From NCBI RefSeq assembly GCF_964204645.1, contig NC_134029.1, positions 1,058,501 to 1,122,500 of the forward strand: 64,000 bases of DNA, given 5' to 3'. Origin of the DNA: Tubulanus polymorphus. Taxonomy: Eukaryota; Nemertea; Palaeonemertea; Tubulaniformes; Tubulanidae. Shown here piece by piece: positions 12,001-21,870 of this stretch (positions within the stretch are counted from its first letter, which is position 1; each line of letters begins with the position of its first letter). Made by a program: the position numbers and the translations under genes. The notes under the pieces were generated by a model. That model saw only the letters and a list, made by a program, of their open reading frames with translations, ran no database searches and was not told the DNA's origin.

Positions 12001-14394
12001 AAGCTGGAAATGCTTGTTCTCAGAGTGGTGAATATGGGACTGAATTTATATCTTACGTATTCTAACTCTCAAAGCTGATATGGAACGGTGGTGTTGTAGG
12101 ATACGCGTGATGGGTTCTTTCAGTATTAGCCTCTAAGTTTGATCTTTTATTCCTTCTCATGTGATATATTTATGTTTGTAGGTATTCCTTGGTTTCTCGA
12201 TAGCTGGAACGGCGTTCAGTGAATATTTCTTCTGTTTTCACTTACTAAACATTGTCAACAACAATCAACTTCTTGCTAGAGTTATTTCGGCAGTGACTCT
12301 GAACGGTCGGTACCAATAACTCCATTCCTCTCATTGAGAATACATCTAAATTCTGTACTGTTTTTCTGTTGAATATTTCAGGTAAATCTCTGTTATGGGT
12401 CGGAGTTCTCGGAATTGTGATATTTTATATCTACGCGCTAATAGCGTTTGCATTTTTCCGTTCACTCTTCAACCCTGCTGATAACTGGTACTGTAAAAAC
12501 TTGTTCCAGTGTTCAATCACTATTATCAGATACGGACTCGTCGGAGACATGTTTGAGGTCACTATTACAGCTTTTTCCTCATCGTCTTGTCCCGGTTGCC
12601 TAATCACGGTTTTCTGAATGGTTTTATTCTCTGTTTTAGAATATGCCTATAACGGACAGTGAAAAGTACTTTGCTCGGTTTGGAATGTACGTGATTTTCA
12701 ACATTTCATTCTTCATATTCATTACGACAATCGGATTGAACATAATCTTCGGTATAATTGTCGACACATTCTCAGAACTGAGAGATTTGAAGGTAAGAAT
12801 TCATAAAATGAAGCGACAGAGAGAAGACAGTGAAGAGGATGGACTGATGATATATGTTTCTATATTGCAGTGGACTGCAGAACGCGATATGAGAGACAGC
12901 TGTTTTGTTTGTAGTCGCAGTAGTTATGACTTTGAACATTATGGAAAGGTAAGCATTGAGAAAACTGTATCTGTATTAAAACTTTGTCCCTTTTTGGGGA
13001 AAATAAGCAATTGCTCAAAATATGCAATGTAACAGCTTTTTGGATCAGAATCGTTCAGGGGCAATTGCATATAGCCATGGCTTGAGCCCAACAGTGGTCA
13101 TGTGGTATAGGTTATGAGCTTGGCTAACCAAGATTGGTGGACTGGTCTTAAATTTAAGTCATGACTGTGCAACTGGCTCCTGGATACTCACGTGCTTTAG
13201 GCTGAAGCCTCAGCAGATGCCTATGTAATTACCTAATGTTCATGGATGTTTGGTTTATTCCTAGGGATTTCAACATCACATCAGACATGAACACAATATG
13301 TGGGCGTATATATTCTTCTTTATTCACCTGGCTGACACTAAACCAACCGATTATACCGCTTTAGAGTTATACGTCTATAAACTGGTTAGTCTACCAACAC
13401 TTACAATGCATGACACAACTCTTAACGAATTGATTGTCACAAACATTTCACTTTCAGCTTGAAAAAGAAAACTATGATTTCTTTCCGCTGAATCGAGCTT
13501 TGTGTTTGACCGATATGGAAAACGATCAACAAGAAACAAAATTCGATGAATTATTGCATTACGTGTCGTCTATATTTCATAAACAAAAGGAAGAGGTAAA
13601 ACTTGTTAGCGAAACCCTTTACTAACCAGTCTGGCTGTGTATAGCCCAACATAAACTGGCAAAGGGGCATTGTCGTTGTTGCACTTAGCTCACAAAAGCC
13701 CCCTAATAAACAGCCCCGCTCACGACAGCAGCAGCAGTGGAATACCATAAGATTCAAAATAACGAGTTTTTTTCTTTTCTCTTTTTAGGAGCTGAAAAAG
13801 AAACACGAAGCTGAACGATTGAAACAAGAGAAATGGGAAGAAGAGCATCGTCTGATCTTCTACAACAATACCGCTGGCGGTAACCATAGCGATTATCATT
13901 TATCGGCGTCAGTGGACGAACACGTGTCGTTACCGCTTCCTCCTCCGCCTCCTCCGGTGATGATGATAATGACATCGGATGATGATGGTGATGATGAAGT
14001 TGACGGGAAACCGAAAGCTGCCCATATTGAGATTTCGTACGACGACGGGAATGAATCGTTAGATCCGTACAAACCGGAACCGAAATATGATTCATCTGAT
14101 TCCGACGAGGATCAGGAGGGGCTTCATGAACTCGGGGTAACGCCACCTGGTGGTGGTGTAGCTGCGCCTGCTGCAGACGACCAGATACCTGCTGCAGCTG
14201 CTGCTGATGTTTATTCAGAAACGACCGGTCCGGCTAGTAGTACTCCCGATATCCACGCAGCTGATTCAGATTCTGATTCAGATTCTGATTCAGATGTGCG
14301 GAGTGATCAAACTCAAAGTACGTTCTCTTTAGCGACGGAAGACGCTGAAATAGATCCGAATGAACTTCCAATCGGGCAACAAACTAAACTATAA
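1..14394 (+). CDS. IP3R/RyR-family intracellular Ca2+-release channel, divergent, 5'-partial
   Basis: Tetrameric Ca2+-release channel of the endoplasmic reticulum. Exons: 1-30, 120-386, 718-840, 1068-1172, 1252-1368, 1448-1525, 1677-1809, 2077-2186, 2395-2747, 2824-2878, 3110-3219, 3291-3378, 3453-3560, 3926-4062, 4138-4205, 4403-4620, 4851-5089, 5472-5556, 5774-5961, 6159-6272, 6355-6433, 6764-6850, 6981-7085, 7161-7238, 7318-7459, 7678-7816, 7993-8145, 8226-8382, 8467-8564, 8647-9007, 9089-9241, 9336-9485, 9569-9754, 9922-9990, 10075-10333, 10409-10521, 10669-10838, 11077-11208, 11384-11524, 11608-11731, 12182-12305, 12382-12557, 12640-12792, 12871-12948, 13265-13384, 13458-13595, 13789-14394. 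All phases join, about 2,338 residues. The order of helical (RIH-type) segments follows IP3 receptors. The end has S1, S5 (exon 12382), pore with RYGLVGD, S6 (exon 12640), the CFVC...H-H zinc-binding linker and an acidic tail. The N-terminal beta-trefoil half is outside the window. Family certain; subclass uncertain. Confidence 0.9.
120..386 (+). other. Exon encoding part of the IP3-binding helical domain
   Basis: The exon runs between a good acceptor (AG at 118-119) and donor (GTAAGT at 387). Its protein contains KKRQKLLR and, near the end, [10 protein letters not shown]. From memory of vertebrate IP3R1, the helical half of the ligand-binding core has R504, K508, R511, Y567, R568 and K569 as phosphate-contacting residues, within RERQKLMR and YRKNQEY. 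By eye, the positions here read K, K, R, then S, R, K. Four of six are identical and one is a K-for-R swap, while the tyrosine is replaced by serine. This suggests that IP3 binding may survive, but the other half of the site (beta-trefoil) is not in the window. Confidence 0.6.
622..753 (+). repeat. Duplicated segment, copy 1 (intron 2 end plus start of exon 3)
   Basis: This 132-bp stretch matches 5578-5709 with three mismatches that I can count. It includes about 96 bp of intron, the acceptor (TTTTCAG ending at 717) and the first 36 nt of a genuine channel exon ([12 protein letters not shown]). This copy continues into a complete exon in frame with its neighbours, so it is the probable source. 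Confidence 0.9.
5578..5709 (+). pseudogene. Duplicated partial exon inside intron 18 of the channel gene, copy 2
   Basis: A near-identical copy of 622-753 lies in the intron between exons 5472-5556 and 5774-5961. The copied acceptor is intact (AG at 5672-5673) and the following 36 nt are unchanged, but the copy breaks off and runs into a stop (CAC TAA, stop at 5713-5715). If spliced in after exon 18, it would truncate the protein within 13 codons. No donor follows closely, so it could only act as a terminal or poison exon. Confidence 0.85.
10669..12792 (+). other. Membrane domain and pore of the Ca2+-release channel
   Basis: Hydrophobic segments appear in this order: S1 (exon 11077, [20 protein letters not shown]), one long hydrophobic segment (exon 11384), a basic Cys-rich cytosolic linker beginning KCCCKR (exon 11608), an S4-like segment (exon 12182), S5 (start of exon 12382), pore loop with [10 protein letters not shown] (end of exon 12382) and S6 (exon 12640). 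The stretch from HLLNIV through VTLNGKS into S5 resembles ryanodine receptors (HLLDI...VTHNGK) at least as much as IP3 receptors. The canonical filter is GGGVGD or GGGIGD; here only the final G-x-V/I-GD part is kept. Confidence 0.7.
13789..14394 (+). other. Last exon: coiled coil plus long acidic, Ser/Asp-rich C-terminal tail
   Basis: The exon starts with a charged helix ([20 protein letters not shown]), in the place of the C-terminal coiled coil of IP3 receptors. It continues for about 170 further residues with a proline run (PLPPPPPP), clusters of Asp, and a Ser-Asp repeat near residue 160 ([12 protein letters not shown]) before the TAA at 14392-14394. Known IP3 receptors end soon after the coiled coil, so the tail is an extension. 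It looks disordered, and its SD repeats resemble acidic casein kinase 2-type sites, which is inference only. Confidence 0.75.
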
Positions 14395-15075
14395 ACTGAG
14401 GAGAATCCGCAACTCATCCAGCTTCATAGCGTTTCGGTATTAAAATATTGAAAACGAACTGATTTTTAGGAGTCAAACTGAACCGAACTATCTGGAACTG
14501 GAGCGAGGTTCATGAAGTATATATACATATGCAAATTCAACTATTCGTGTCCCTCCCACCATCTATATTTGCATATGTACCAGTATTTGAAGGTTGTCTG
14601 TAGTTCATCTCAAAGATGACTCGATTATTATAGACTTTCACTTTAGCGAAGTCCATTTTGCTATCGCACATGAAACGTTCTTCATTTTATAAAAAATAAC
14701 TTCCGAACGAAGCTTAGTTTCTCTTCGGAACTTGAAAAACATTCAATGCAGTAATAAAATCTATCCCTATTGAATTTCATCGGAATGCGTTGCTTATTTA
14801 TCAATTTAGTAATTTATTTGTCTTTGAACTACATTTTGTTTCGGAAGAATACATGCACCGTCACGTATATTCATGCTTCACACACGTGCGCGCACATAAG
14901 ACTTATCATCCTCCCCCGCAGGGACTCGAACCTGATAGCGTCGAGATTGCCACGAGTCGTTTTTTAGTCATGCATAGTTTTAGTTTTGAAAATAATGTAT
15001 TATAGTCACAACAACGTAGTATGATGATGACAGTTTGTGTACCATTGCAATCGAATATAATAAAATCGCACATTT
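14395..15075 (+). other. 3' UTR of the Ca2+-release channel gene with two poly(A) signals
   Basis: Non-coding sequence follows the stop codon. AATAAA occurs at about 14753-14758 and again at 15059-15064, on the sense strand. Either could end the transcript; the second is followed by an A-rich run. Confidence 0.5.
14524..14579 (+). repeat. Perfect 13-bp inverted repeat in the 3' UTR
   Basis: TACATATGCAAAT at 14524-14536 is exactly reverse-complemented at 14567-14579, with 30 nt between. In RNA this makes a stable stem. Each arm also contains the octamer ATGCAAAT, which POU-type transcription factors recognise in DNA, so either reading is possible. Confidence 0.75.
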
Positions 15076-15529
15076 ATTAAAAAAAATTAAAACTTAGCTT
15101 TATTCGCCGCAACTACGTTCAGTCAGGATAGCCGTAAACTGGAGCTGGTTGCTCGAAGTAGTTCCGTTAATAATTCCATGTTTGAAGTAAGTTTTGTGGA
15201 ACTCTGATATGAGCCCCTGTGGAATAAAAAATACCATTGGGATCCATGGGTGAAACCGATTGGTCAACACCAACGGCCATGAACCAGTTTCATAACTCTT
15301 AAATTCGATTTAATGTCTTCATTAATTCAGTTTATATTAAATCGATTTATATTAAATCGATTTAGGCCTTAGAGTTGTTAAATTAAACTTAACTCAACGA
15401 ATGACAAATTTCAAAATCATATTTATTCTCATACAACAATTATACGAAATGCCAGGAGTGCTCGAGGAATTATAATGTAAGCTCCTCAAACACGTGGACT
15501 TTCAAAAAACAACTAGTCCAACCACCATA

Positions 15530-15636
15530 GGCGTATAAACTATAAACTTTAAACAAGAGTTTATACGCCCATGGTCCAACCATAGACTCTAAAACCAAAA
15601 AGTCTATGGCCCAACCATGGACGCAATAGTCCATGG
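15530..15636. repeat. Chain of three short hairpins
   Basis: Three consecutive perfect inverted repeats: GGCGTATAAACT at 15530-15541 with 15558-15569; CCATAGACT at 15580-15588 with 15601-15609; CCATGGAC at 15615-15622 with 15629-15636. The spacer words (CCATGG, CCAACC) are shared between hairpins, as if the block grew from one unit. It may be a transposon remnant. No coding potential was seen. Confidence 0.7.
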
Positions 15637-16024
15637 CCCCCGCACTAAAACCAGAGATAAACCTGGCCAAATACTCTGGAAAGCGTTGGATTAAGTAATC
15701 AATCTTATAATAATTTACATTTTTTACATCATTTTATTTTCACATATCAATTTATTAACTTTTAGCTTATTTTTCACAAATTTCAATAGTAATTTTATTT
15801 CTATTACTATATATGTAATTGTGCTAACTTTAAAACCACAACAAAAGTTACATGTAAGGTATTTATCTAAGTCTTTATCTACGATACATTTCCACTACAG
15901 CTGATGATGCAATGATTTAAAGAAGATATCCTGTAATGACAAATATTTCATTTGGAATTTATCATAACAATTTCCATCAAAAATGAACTTACATTTCAAG
16001 TTTGCTGGGTTCAGTATCGGTTCT

Positions 16025-16345
16025 TTCTTTCTGCCTTTTTCAAAACATCTAGTATATCTATATTAGAAGATTAACTTTTTTCTGCCTATTTCAATATATC
16101 TAGATTTTGGATATCTATATTAGAAGATTAACTTTTTTTCTGCCTATTTGAATACATCTAGATTTTGGATATCTATATTACAAGGTTAACTTTTTTTTCT
16201 GCCTATTTGAATACATCTAGATTTTGGATATCTATATTACAAGGTTAACTTTTTTTCTGCCTATTTCAAAACATCTGGATTTTGGATATCTATATTGCAA
16301 GGTTAACTGTTTTCTGCCTATTTCAAATCATCTAGCGTCTTAGTC
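16025..16345. repeat. Tandem repeat, about 60-bp unit, about five copies
   Basis: The phrase TTTTCTGCCTATTT followed by a variant of CATCTAGATTTTGGATATC and a TTAAC-T-run recurs at regular spacing of about 60 bp. Copies differ by a few bases and by T-run length. It is AT-rich and non-coding. Confidence 0.8.
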
Positions 16346-18339
16346 TTCTAGATATCTAAAGCAATCCGTTAATTAGTAATCATACTAGCTACATTTTAAT
16401 TGTCAGTTGAATTCATCACTATTTGAATTCATCAGAAATTAAGATAGAAGCACATTTAAGTGCTAAATTAGAAATTCCCTTAAAGCCGAATTGCTATATA
16501 ATTTTTATTTCCCTTTTACAGTACACTGTGTATAAGGACCGAAAGACCTTGTTATGACTGGACCTCCCTGGTGCGGTGCAAGTCATGATGCTTGAATATA
16601 GATTGAAGGAGAGGGGTTAGTAAAAGATAGCTATTAGCAAGAGGAATAAGACCTAAGTTTAGGACATCCTGTCAAAATAAGGCTCTCAATCTGACATACA
16701 CAGTGAAATTGAAATATTCCCCCTTCCAAATTCAGGAATGTATTTTGCACAGATTTGTTTTATCTCCCTTCGATCGGAGGTAAATCTGCGTTAAATGATT
16801 TTGGCAATATGTATCAAAACTAATACAGCTGTATGACAACACAATAGGTTCACTTTAGATACAGATAAATAAATGTGCTCAGATACACATGTATCAGCTT
16901 TAAATGTCCATGGACCTGAATTAAAAGATAATTTTACATAACATATTGAATTTACCTTAATCGTAGATATCTAAGTAATACGTTAATGAGTAAATCATCT
17001 TAGATTCTAATTGTCAGTTAAACAATATCTATTATGCGTCACTTGACACACAGTAATGCTTTTATTTGAATCAGTTAGGTTTTGGTAAATTTTGGCAATA
17101 TTGAAGCGCACGAACAGTCGCGGTAAGCACGGCAGTTGGAGATGTAAATACTGATCAGTCGATGAGACTGATTCATATATCAGCTATGTTTAAATTTTTA
17201 GTTTAATGACATTTATATTATGGACCTGTATTATGTACCGTATAAATAGTTTTTGATCATAGAAATATTGAATTCATCTATTATTGAATATCAAATTTTT
17301 ACATCTACAAATCAGCAAATAGTTAATATTTGTACATCAACACTGGTCTAACGTTATGTTCTATGTTTCCTAACTATGTGATATCTACACGGACAAATAG
17401 CCACAGTTGACTATGTTTAACTATGGTAAGTTGGAAGATTAAACTCACAATTCATGTTGAAACTATATCTCAGTTTAGGTTAACTCAACAGACCTATGAG
17501 TCCAAACAAGGCACTCAACACAACCATTTACCCCTAGTGACAAACCTAACTTGTCTTATCTATCGACCAAGGATCGAAGACCAAAATCGTGCATTAATGG
17601 AGCTTAGCTTTTATTCGACTCTCACATTGCATAAACATTATCAAATAGTTTCCTCGAGAACACTATATCATCCATCAGACTGGTTTGAAAAAGGTGATAA
17701 GCAAAAAAATCAATACTTTACTACAGAAGTCCACTATTGTCTTCGCCGCTCCTGGATCTCAGTGTTTATAACATGCACTATTATCTATGCTGCTCCTAAT
17801 AAGATACACTATTGTCTTTGCTGCTTTTAAAACAGTGTTTATCCTGAATCAGTGTTCATGAGATAATCCATTAGCTTTGTCGCTTGAATCAGTGTTTATA
17901 AGATTCACTATTGTCTCTGCTGCTCCTGATATTTAATGTTTTATAGAAATCAACCGCCGATTGTAGAAGAATCCATCATTGAGTGATTAATCCGTTGCTG
18001 GTTCCTCAACTTTTCATCTGGGCTTCTGCAGTTTCCATCAGCAAATGGGTCGATCAGTATTCATCTACTTGTAAGTGTCTTCTTCAGGCCAATTTTTCCG
18101 AGATGTAGTTTGGCTGAAACAAAGTGAAGAAAGCAAAACATTTCAGACAGATTTATCATAATTTACATGTCATTTAAAATTACAAGCCACCCTGTTTTTC
18201 ACAAAGTAAAATTCATTGACGTCAATTGCTGATTTAAACCCCAATAATTAATTGCAGTAGTAGGACTAGTTCATCACTGTTTAAGACTAGTGAAGATAAA
18301 AGCCATGTGGACCGGTAAATAGATTTTGATGATAGCCAC
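16346..18339. other. Gene-free AT-rich stretch with a degenerate short repeat
   Basis: I see no supportable gene here. At about 17720-17940 the phrases CACTATTGTCT and GCTGCTCCT recur three or four times with drifting spacing (a degenerate repeat of roughly 65 bp). A short imperfect hairpin lies around 16748-16790 (CAGATTT against AAATCTG with CTCC against GGAG). The 135-codon open frame at 17423-17830 has no recognisable content. Confidence 0.5.
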
Positions 18340-19740
18340 TTATGAAATGATGTTCATATGAGGACTGAAATTTCTATATACAGGTAATTTCATGTATATC
18401 AATTTACCTTTAAAGATTGCTGGGTTCAGTTCTGGTCTTTTCTGTGCACCGTTCCAGTTTGTAGATTTTGGACGAGTAGTTGATCTCAAGCTGGGTTTTT
18501 TCTTATAGTTGAAATTCAGCTGCAATGATTAAAAGAAGATATCCAGTAATGACAAAATATTTAATTTAGAATTTATCATAATAATTTCCATAAAAAATCG
18601 ACTTACATTTCAAGTTTGCTGGGTTCAGTATCGGTTAGAACAATTGGTTGATGCATTTGATTCAAGCTTGGATTGTTCATTGGGCGGAGCTTATCTGTAG
18701 ATATTTGATGAGTCGTTGATTTAAAGCTGGGCAGTTAGATAGGATTTAGCTGAAATGAGCAAACAAAGATATCCTGTAATGACAAAATATTTCATTTAGA
18801 ATTTATCGACATAAATCCACATATATCCAGTTACCTTTTATGCTTGGGTCGTTATCAGCGATTATCTTATTAGTTTGTTAGTTAGTTGGCCTCATCTGTG
18901 CGCTGTTCCAGTTGGTCAATTTTGGAAGATTAGTTGATCTCAAGCTGGGTTTTTCTCATAGTTGAAATTTAGCTGCAATGATTAAAAGAAGATATCCTGT
19001 AATTACAAAATATTTCATTTAGAATTTATTGAAATAATTTCATGTATATTAAGTTACCTTTAATGATTGCTTGGTCCATAATCGGCGTGGATCATCTTAA
19101 GTTTGTTTGTTGATAAATTGGATTCTAGTTGGCCTCATCTGTGCACTGTTCCAGTTGGTCGATTTTGGATGAGTAGTTGATCTCAAGCTGGGTTTTTTCT
19201 TATAGTTGAAATTTAGCTGCAATGATTAAAAGAAGATATCCTGTAATGAAAAAATATTTCATTTAGAATTTATCGAAATAATTCCATGTATATCAAGTTA
19301 CCTTTAATGATTGCTTGGTTATCGGGGATTATCCTATTAGTTGGTTAGTTAGTTGGCCTCATCTGTGCCCTGTTCCAGTTGGTCGATTTTGGACGAGTAG
19401 TTGATCTCAAACTGGGTTTTTCTCATTGTTGAAATTTAGCTGCAATGATTAAAAGAAGATATCCTGTAATGACAAAATATTTCATTTAGAATTTATCGAA
19501 ATAATTCCATGTATATCAAGTTACCTTTAATGATTGCTTGGTTATCGGGGATTATCCTATTAGTTGGTTAGTTAGTTGGCCTCATCTGTGCCCTGTTCCA
19601 GTTGGTCGATTTTGGAGTAGTTGATCTCAAGCTGGGTTTTTTTCTTATAGTTGAAATTTAGCTGCAATGATTAAAAGAAGATATCCTGTAATGACAAAAT
19701 ATTTCATTTAGAATTTATCATAATAATTTCCATAAATAAT
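18340..19740 (-). repeat. Tandem array of exon-like units of about 223-245 bp
   Basis: About six units repeat here, with outlying relatives near 15900-16020, 20360-20600 and 20930-21045. Read on the minus strand, each unit resembles an exon with flanking intron: a tract ending TCATTGCAG, a body of 110-150 nt beginning CTAAATTTCAAC, an end like AACCCAGCAATC, then GTAACTTG or GTAAATTG. For example, 18408-18519 would be a 112-nt exon. One unit is open (KPSLRSTTRPKSTNW), but others have stops in every frame or A-run indels, so a conserved protein is not supported. It could be a decayed exon array, a spliced non-coding transcript, or a satellite. Confidence 0.6.
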
Positions 19741-20929
19741 ATACCTAGAATAGCCTACTCGGTTATATTCGTAACACCGAACAAATTATAAGCGAACATA
19801 CGATACCTAGTCAAATGAAATGCTCGCCATTTTGTTTTGGGTTCCACATTGGGTTTTCCCAATGGGCTTTCCCAATTACATCAGAAATTCCCGGAATTTC
19901 CAACAAACAGCCAATCACATTCAATGTAGCTCAGGTAATGAGGTCAACTCAGATAAACAGAAGCGAGAAAATTTAGGGGGTTTATAAAGTGAGGACCCGT
20001 AGGTCGAAAAGTACATCGAGATGAGTCGCACAAAAAACGGCAACACTTCCAGGTAGGATTGAACTTTTATATCTTTCAATTCCAAGTATGCAAATTCTCA
20101 TGTATGAAAACGTGCCATTACTTAGTGCTAAAAAGCAGGGTTTTTACGTGTTTTTCAAGAATAATTCCCCTAAAAATAACTTGATCACTATGAAATTTTG
20201 TGGGCTCGAGAACTCATTATAAGCCAAACAATGACACCAAAAATCAACACTATTGGTTCAACAGCCAATGTTTGTGCCTTGTTGACACACCGGTACTCTA
20301 TTCATTTTCAATGAAAACTGCTTCTTCAGACCATTTGCATAGGCGAACCTACGGTTCACCAAAAATCAACTCACATTTCACGTTTGCTGGGTTTAGTATC
20401 GGTTAAAATGTTCTAAGTTCGTATCAAATATCAAATTACCTTTTATGATGGCTGGGTTCATTATCGGAGGATCTCCTAAGTTGGTTGGTTGAGTTTCATC
20501 CAAATTGGACCCTTCTGTGCACTGTCCTCTAATCGGCAGATCTTAGTTGATGAGCTCGCGTTTGACTTTTGAGTTGGTGTCCCTTACGATCGTGACACAC
20601 CTGCCAGGAGCGAAACAGGCGGAAATCGAAGTACAGATATAGTTGTGTGATCGTCAGTCGAATCTACATCATTTTTTTTCGATAATTTTACAATATTTGG
20701 TCTTTTTTTTCATATAAGTAGTCCGAAAGTTTACAAGGATGAAGATAATTTTGTCTAATTTTTTTTTGGAAATCGAAGTACAGATATAGTTGCGTGATCG
20801 TCGGTCGATTTTACTTAATCTTTTTTCAAAATCGAAGTACTTCTTTGTCTTCTTGGGTGTCGTCGAAGCTGAAATTGAGTATAAGAAAAAACATTTTGTA
20901 GTCACACATTTCTTCATCATTAATCCTAA

Positions 20930-21050
20930 TTTATATGTGAATCAACTTAACTTTCAAGATTGCGGAGTTCACTATTCTTTTTTCGGCATCTTCTGTAGTC
21001 GCCTTCTACCATCTTCTTCTTCTTCAACTTCTTGGGAGTCCTGAAATGAA
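20930..21050 (-). other. Outlying exon-like unit of the array
   Basis: On the minus strand, a CATTTCAG acceptor is followed by a purine-rich body rich in Lys/Glu codons and a GTTAAG donor-like end. Its 3' part (AAGATTGCGGAGTTCACTAT on the plus strand) lines up with AAGATTGCTGGGTTCAGT in the unit at 18408-18519. One frame stays open across it (begins TPKKLKKKKMVEGDYRR). I cannot tell whether it is transcribed. Confidence 0.35.
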
Positions 21051-21079
21051 AAAAAAGAGAAGAGCGATGAAAACCTGGT

Positions 21080-21330
21080 ACGGAACAAAACTAATGTTCG
21101 AAAGCTTTTCAGCTCTCCGTCGCCGGTCACATGCCGAGAACACCAGACAAAGAGCCAGCCAGGAATATACTGCCCTCTACACGCCCTCACACAGAACGCG
21201 AAAACTAGGATGACGACGCCTCACATTCCCCATCTAACTGCAGGATGTACTGGGCGACATCAGTAACGGACACACCCGTAAAATTGCACGAAACACAAAT
21301 AGCGCAGTACAACCAGCTTGACCGGGTTGA
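21080..21330 (+). mobile_element. Non-LTR retrotransposon 3' fragment, plus orientation
   Basis: The sequence is an imperfect inverted copy of 21490-21870. In the plus orientation it gives ALYTPSHRTRKLG, close to ALYAPSYGTRKPG in the other copy, with stops and frameshifts. The piece corresponds to the extreme C-terminal end of a LINE-type endonuclease/reverse transcriptase. It is a short, dead remnant. Confidence 0.5.
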
Positions 21331-21334
21331 GATT

Positions 21335-21620
21335 CAGGATCTCAACTAGCACTCAAAAGCGTGACAAGAGACTTCATCCACTGACCGAGGTTGTCACAAG
21401 GACACAATGAAACTAGCACTCACAAGCCGACGAGAGACTTCATCCACTGACCGAGGTTGTCACAAGGACACAATGAAAACTAGCACTCAAACTAGAAATC
21501 AAAGAGCGTGACAGTAGAATCATCCCTCAGCCGACTCAGAATACCAGAAACAAAGAGCGTGACAGTAGAATCATCCCTTATCCGGGCGGTCACAAGGACA
21601 CAATGAATGCTAGTAGCGTG
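21335..21620. repeat. Tandem duplications between the two retrotransposon fragments
   Basis: CACAAGGACACAATGAA recurs three times, ACTTCATCCACTGACCGAGG twice and GCGTGACAGTAGAATCATCC twice. Unit lengths are about 60-90 bp. This looks like local rearrangement of retrotransposon-tail DNA. Confidence 0.65.
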
Positions 21621-21870
21621 ACAATCCAGTATAACCGCTCCATTTGTATCCCGTGCAATCTCACAGATATGCCCGTCATTGACATCACTCAGCACACTTT
21701 GTAGATAGGTGGGGGCAGTGAGGCCTCGTCATCCTGGTTTTCGTGTTCCGTATGAGGGCGCGTAGAGGGCAGAATTTCCTGACCGACTCTTTGTCTGACA
21801 TCCTCGACACGTGACCGGCGAAGGAGAGCTGATGCTTTCGGACATAGGTTTTGTTCCAGCAAACGTTGAA
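21490..21870 (-). mobile_element. Non-LTR retrotransposon 3' fragment, minus orientation
   Basis: On the minus strand, two frames together give RKHQLSFAGHVSRMSDKE, then ALYAPSYGTRKPG and TYLQSVLSDVNDGHICEIA. The FAGH motif followed by a short basic stretch and a C-terminal TYLQ...DTG-like segment is typical of the last part of LINE reverse transcriptases in marine invertebrates. The frame breaks show that it is not functional. The family assignment rests on motif memory. Confidence 0.55.

Noticed and set aside
13754-14146. 130-codon minus frame with a His run opposite the last channel exon
   Set aside because: Shadow of the coding exon on the plus strand; the His run mirrors the Asp/Met-rich coding sequence.
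14921-14932. Perfect polymerase III B box (GGTTCGAGTCCC) on the minus strand
   Set aside because: No A box at the right distance and no tRNA-like fold; probably a truncated SINE or chance, too weak to call.
17423-17830. 135-codon open frame in AT-rich spacer
   Set aside because: Composition and content look random; it spans a degenerate repeat and lacks splice or promoter context.
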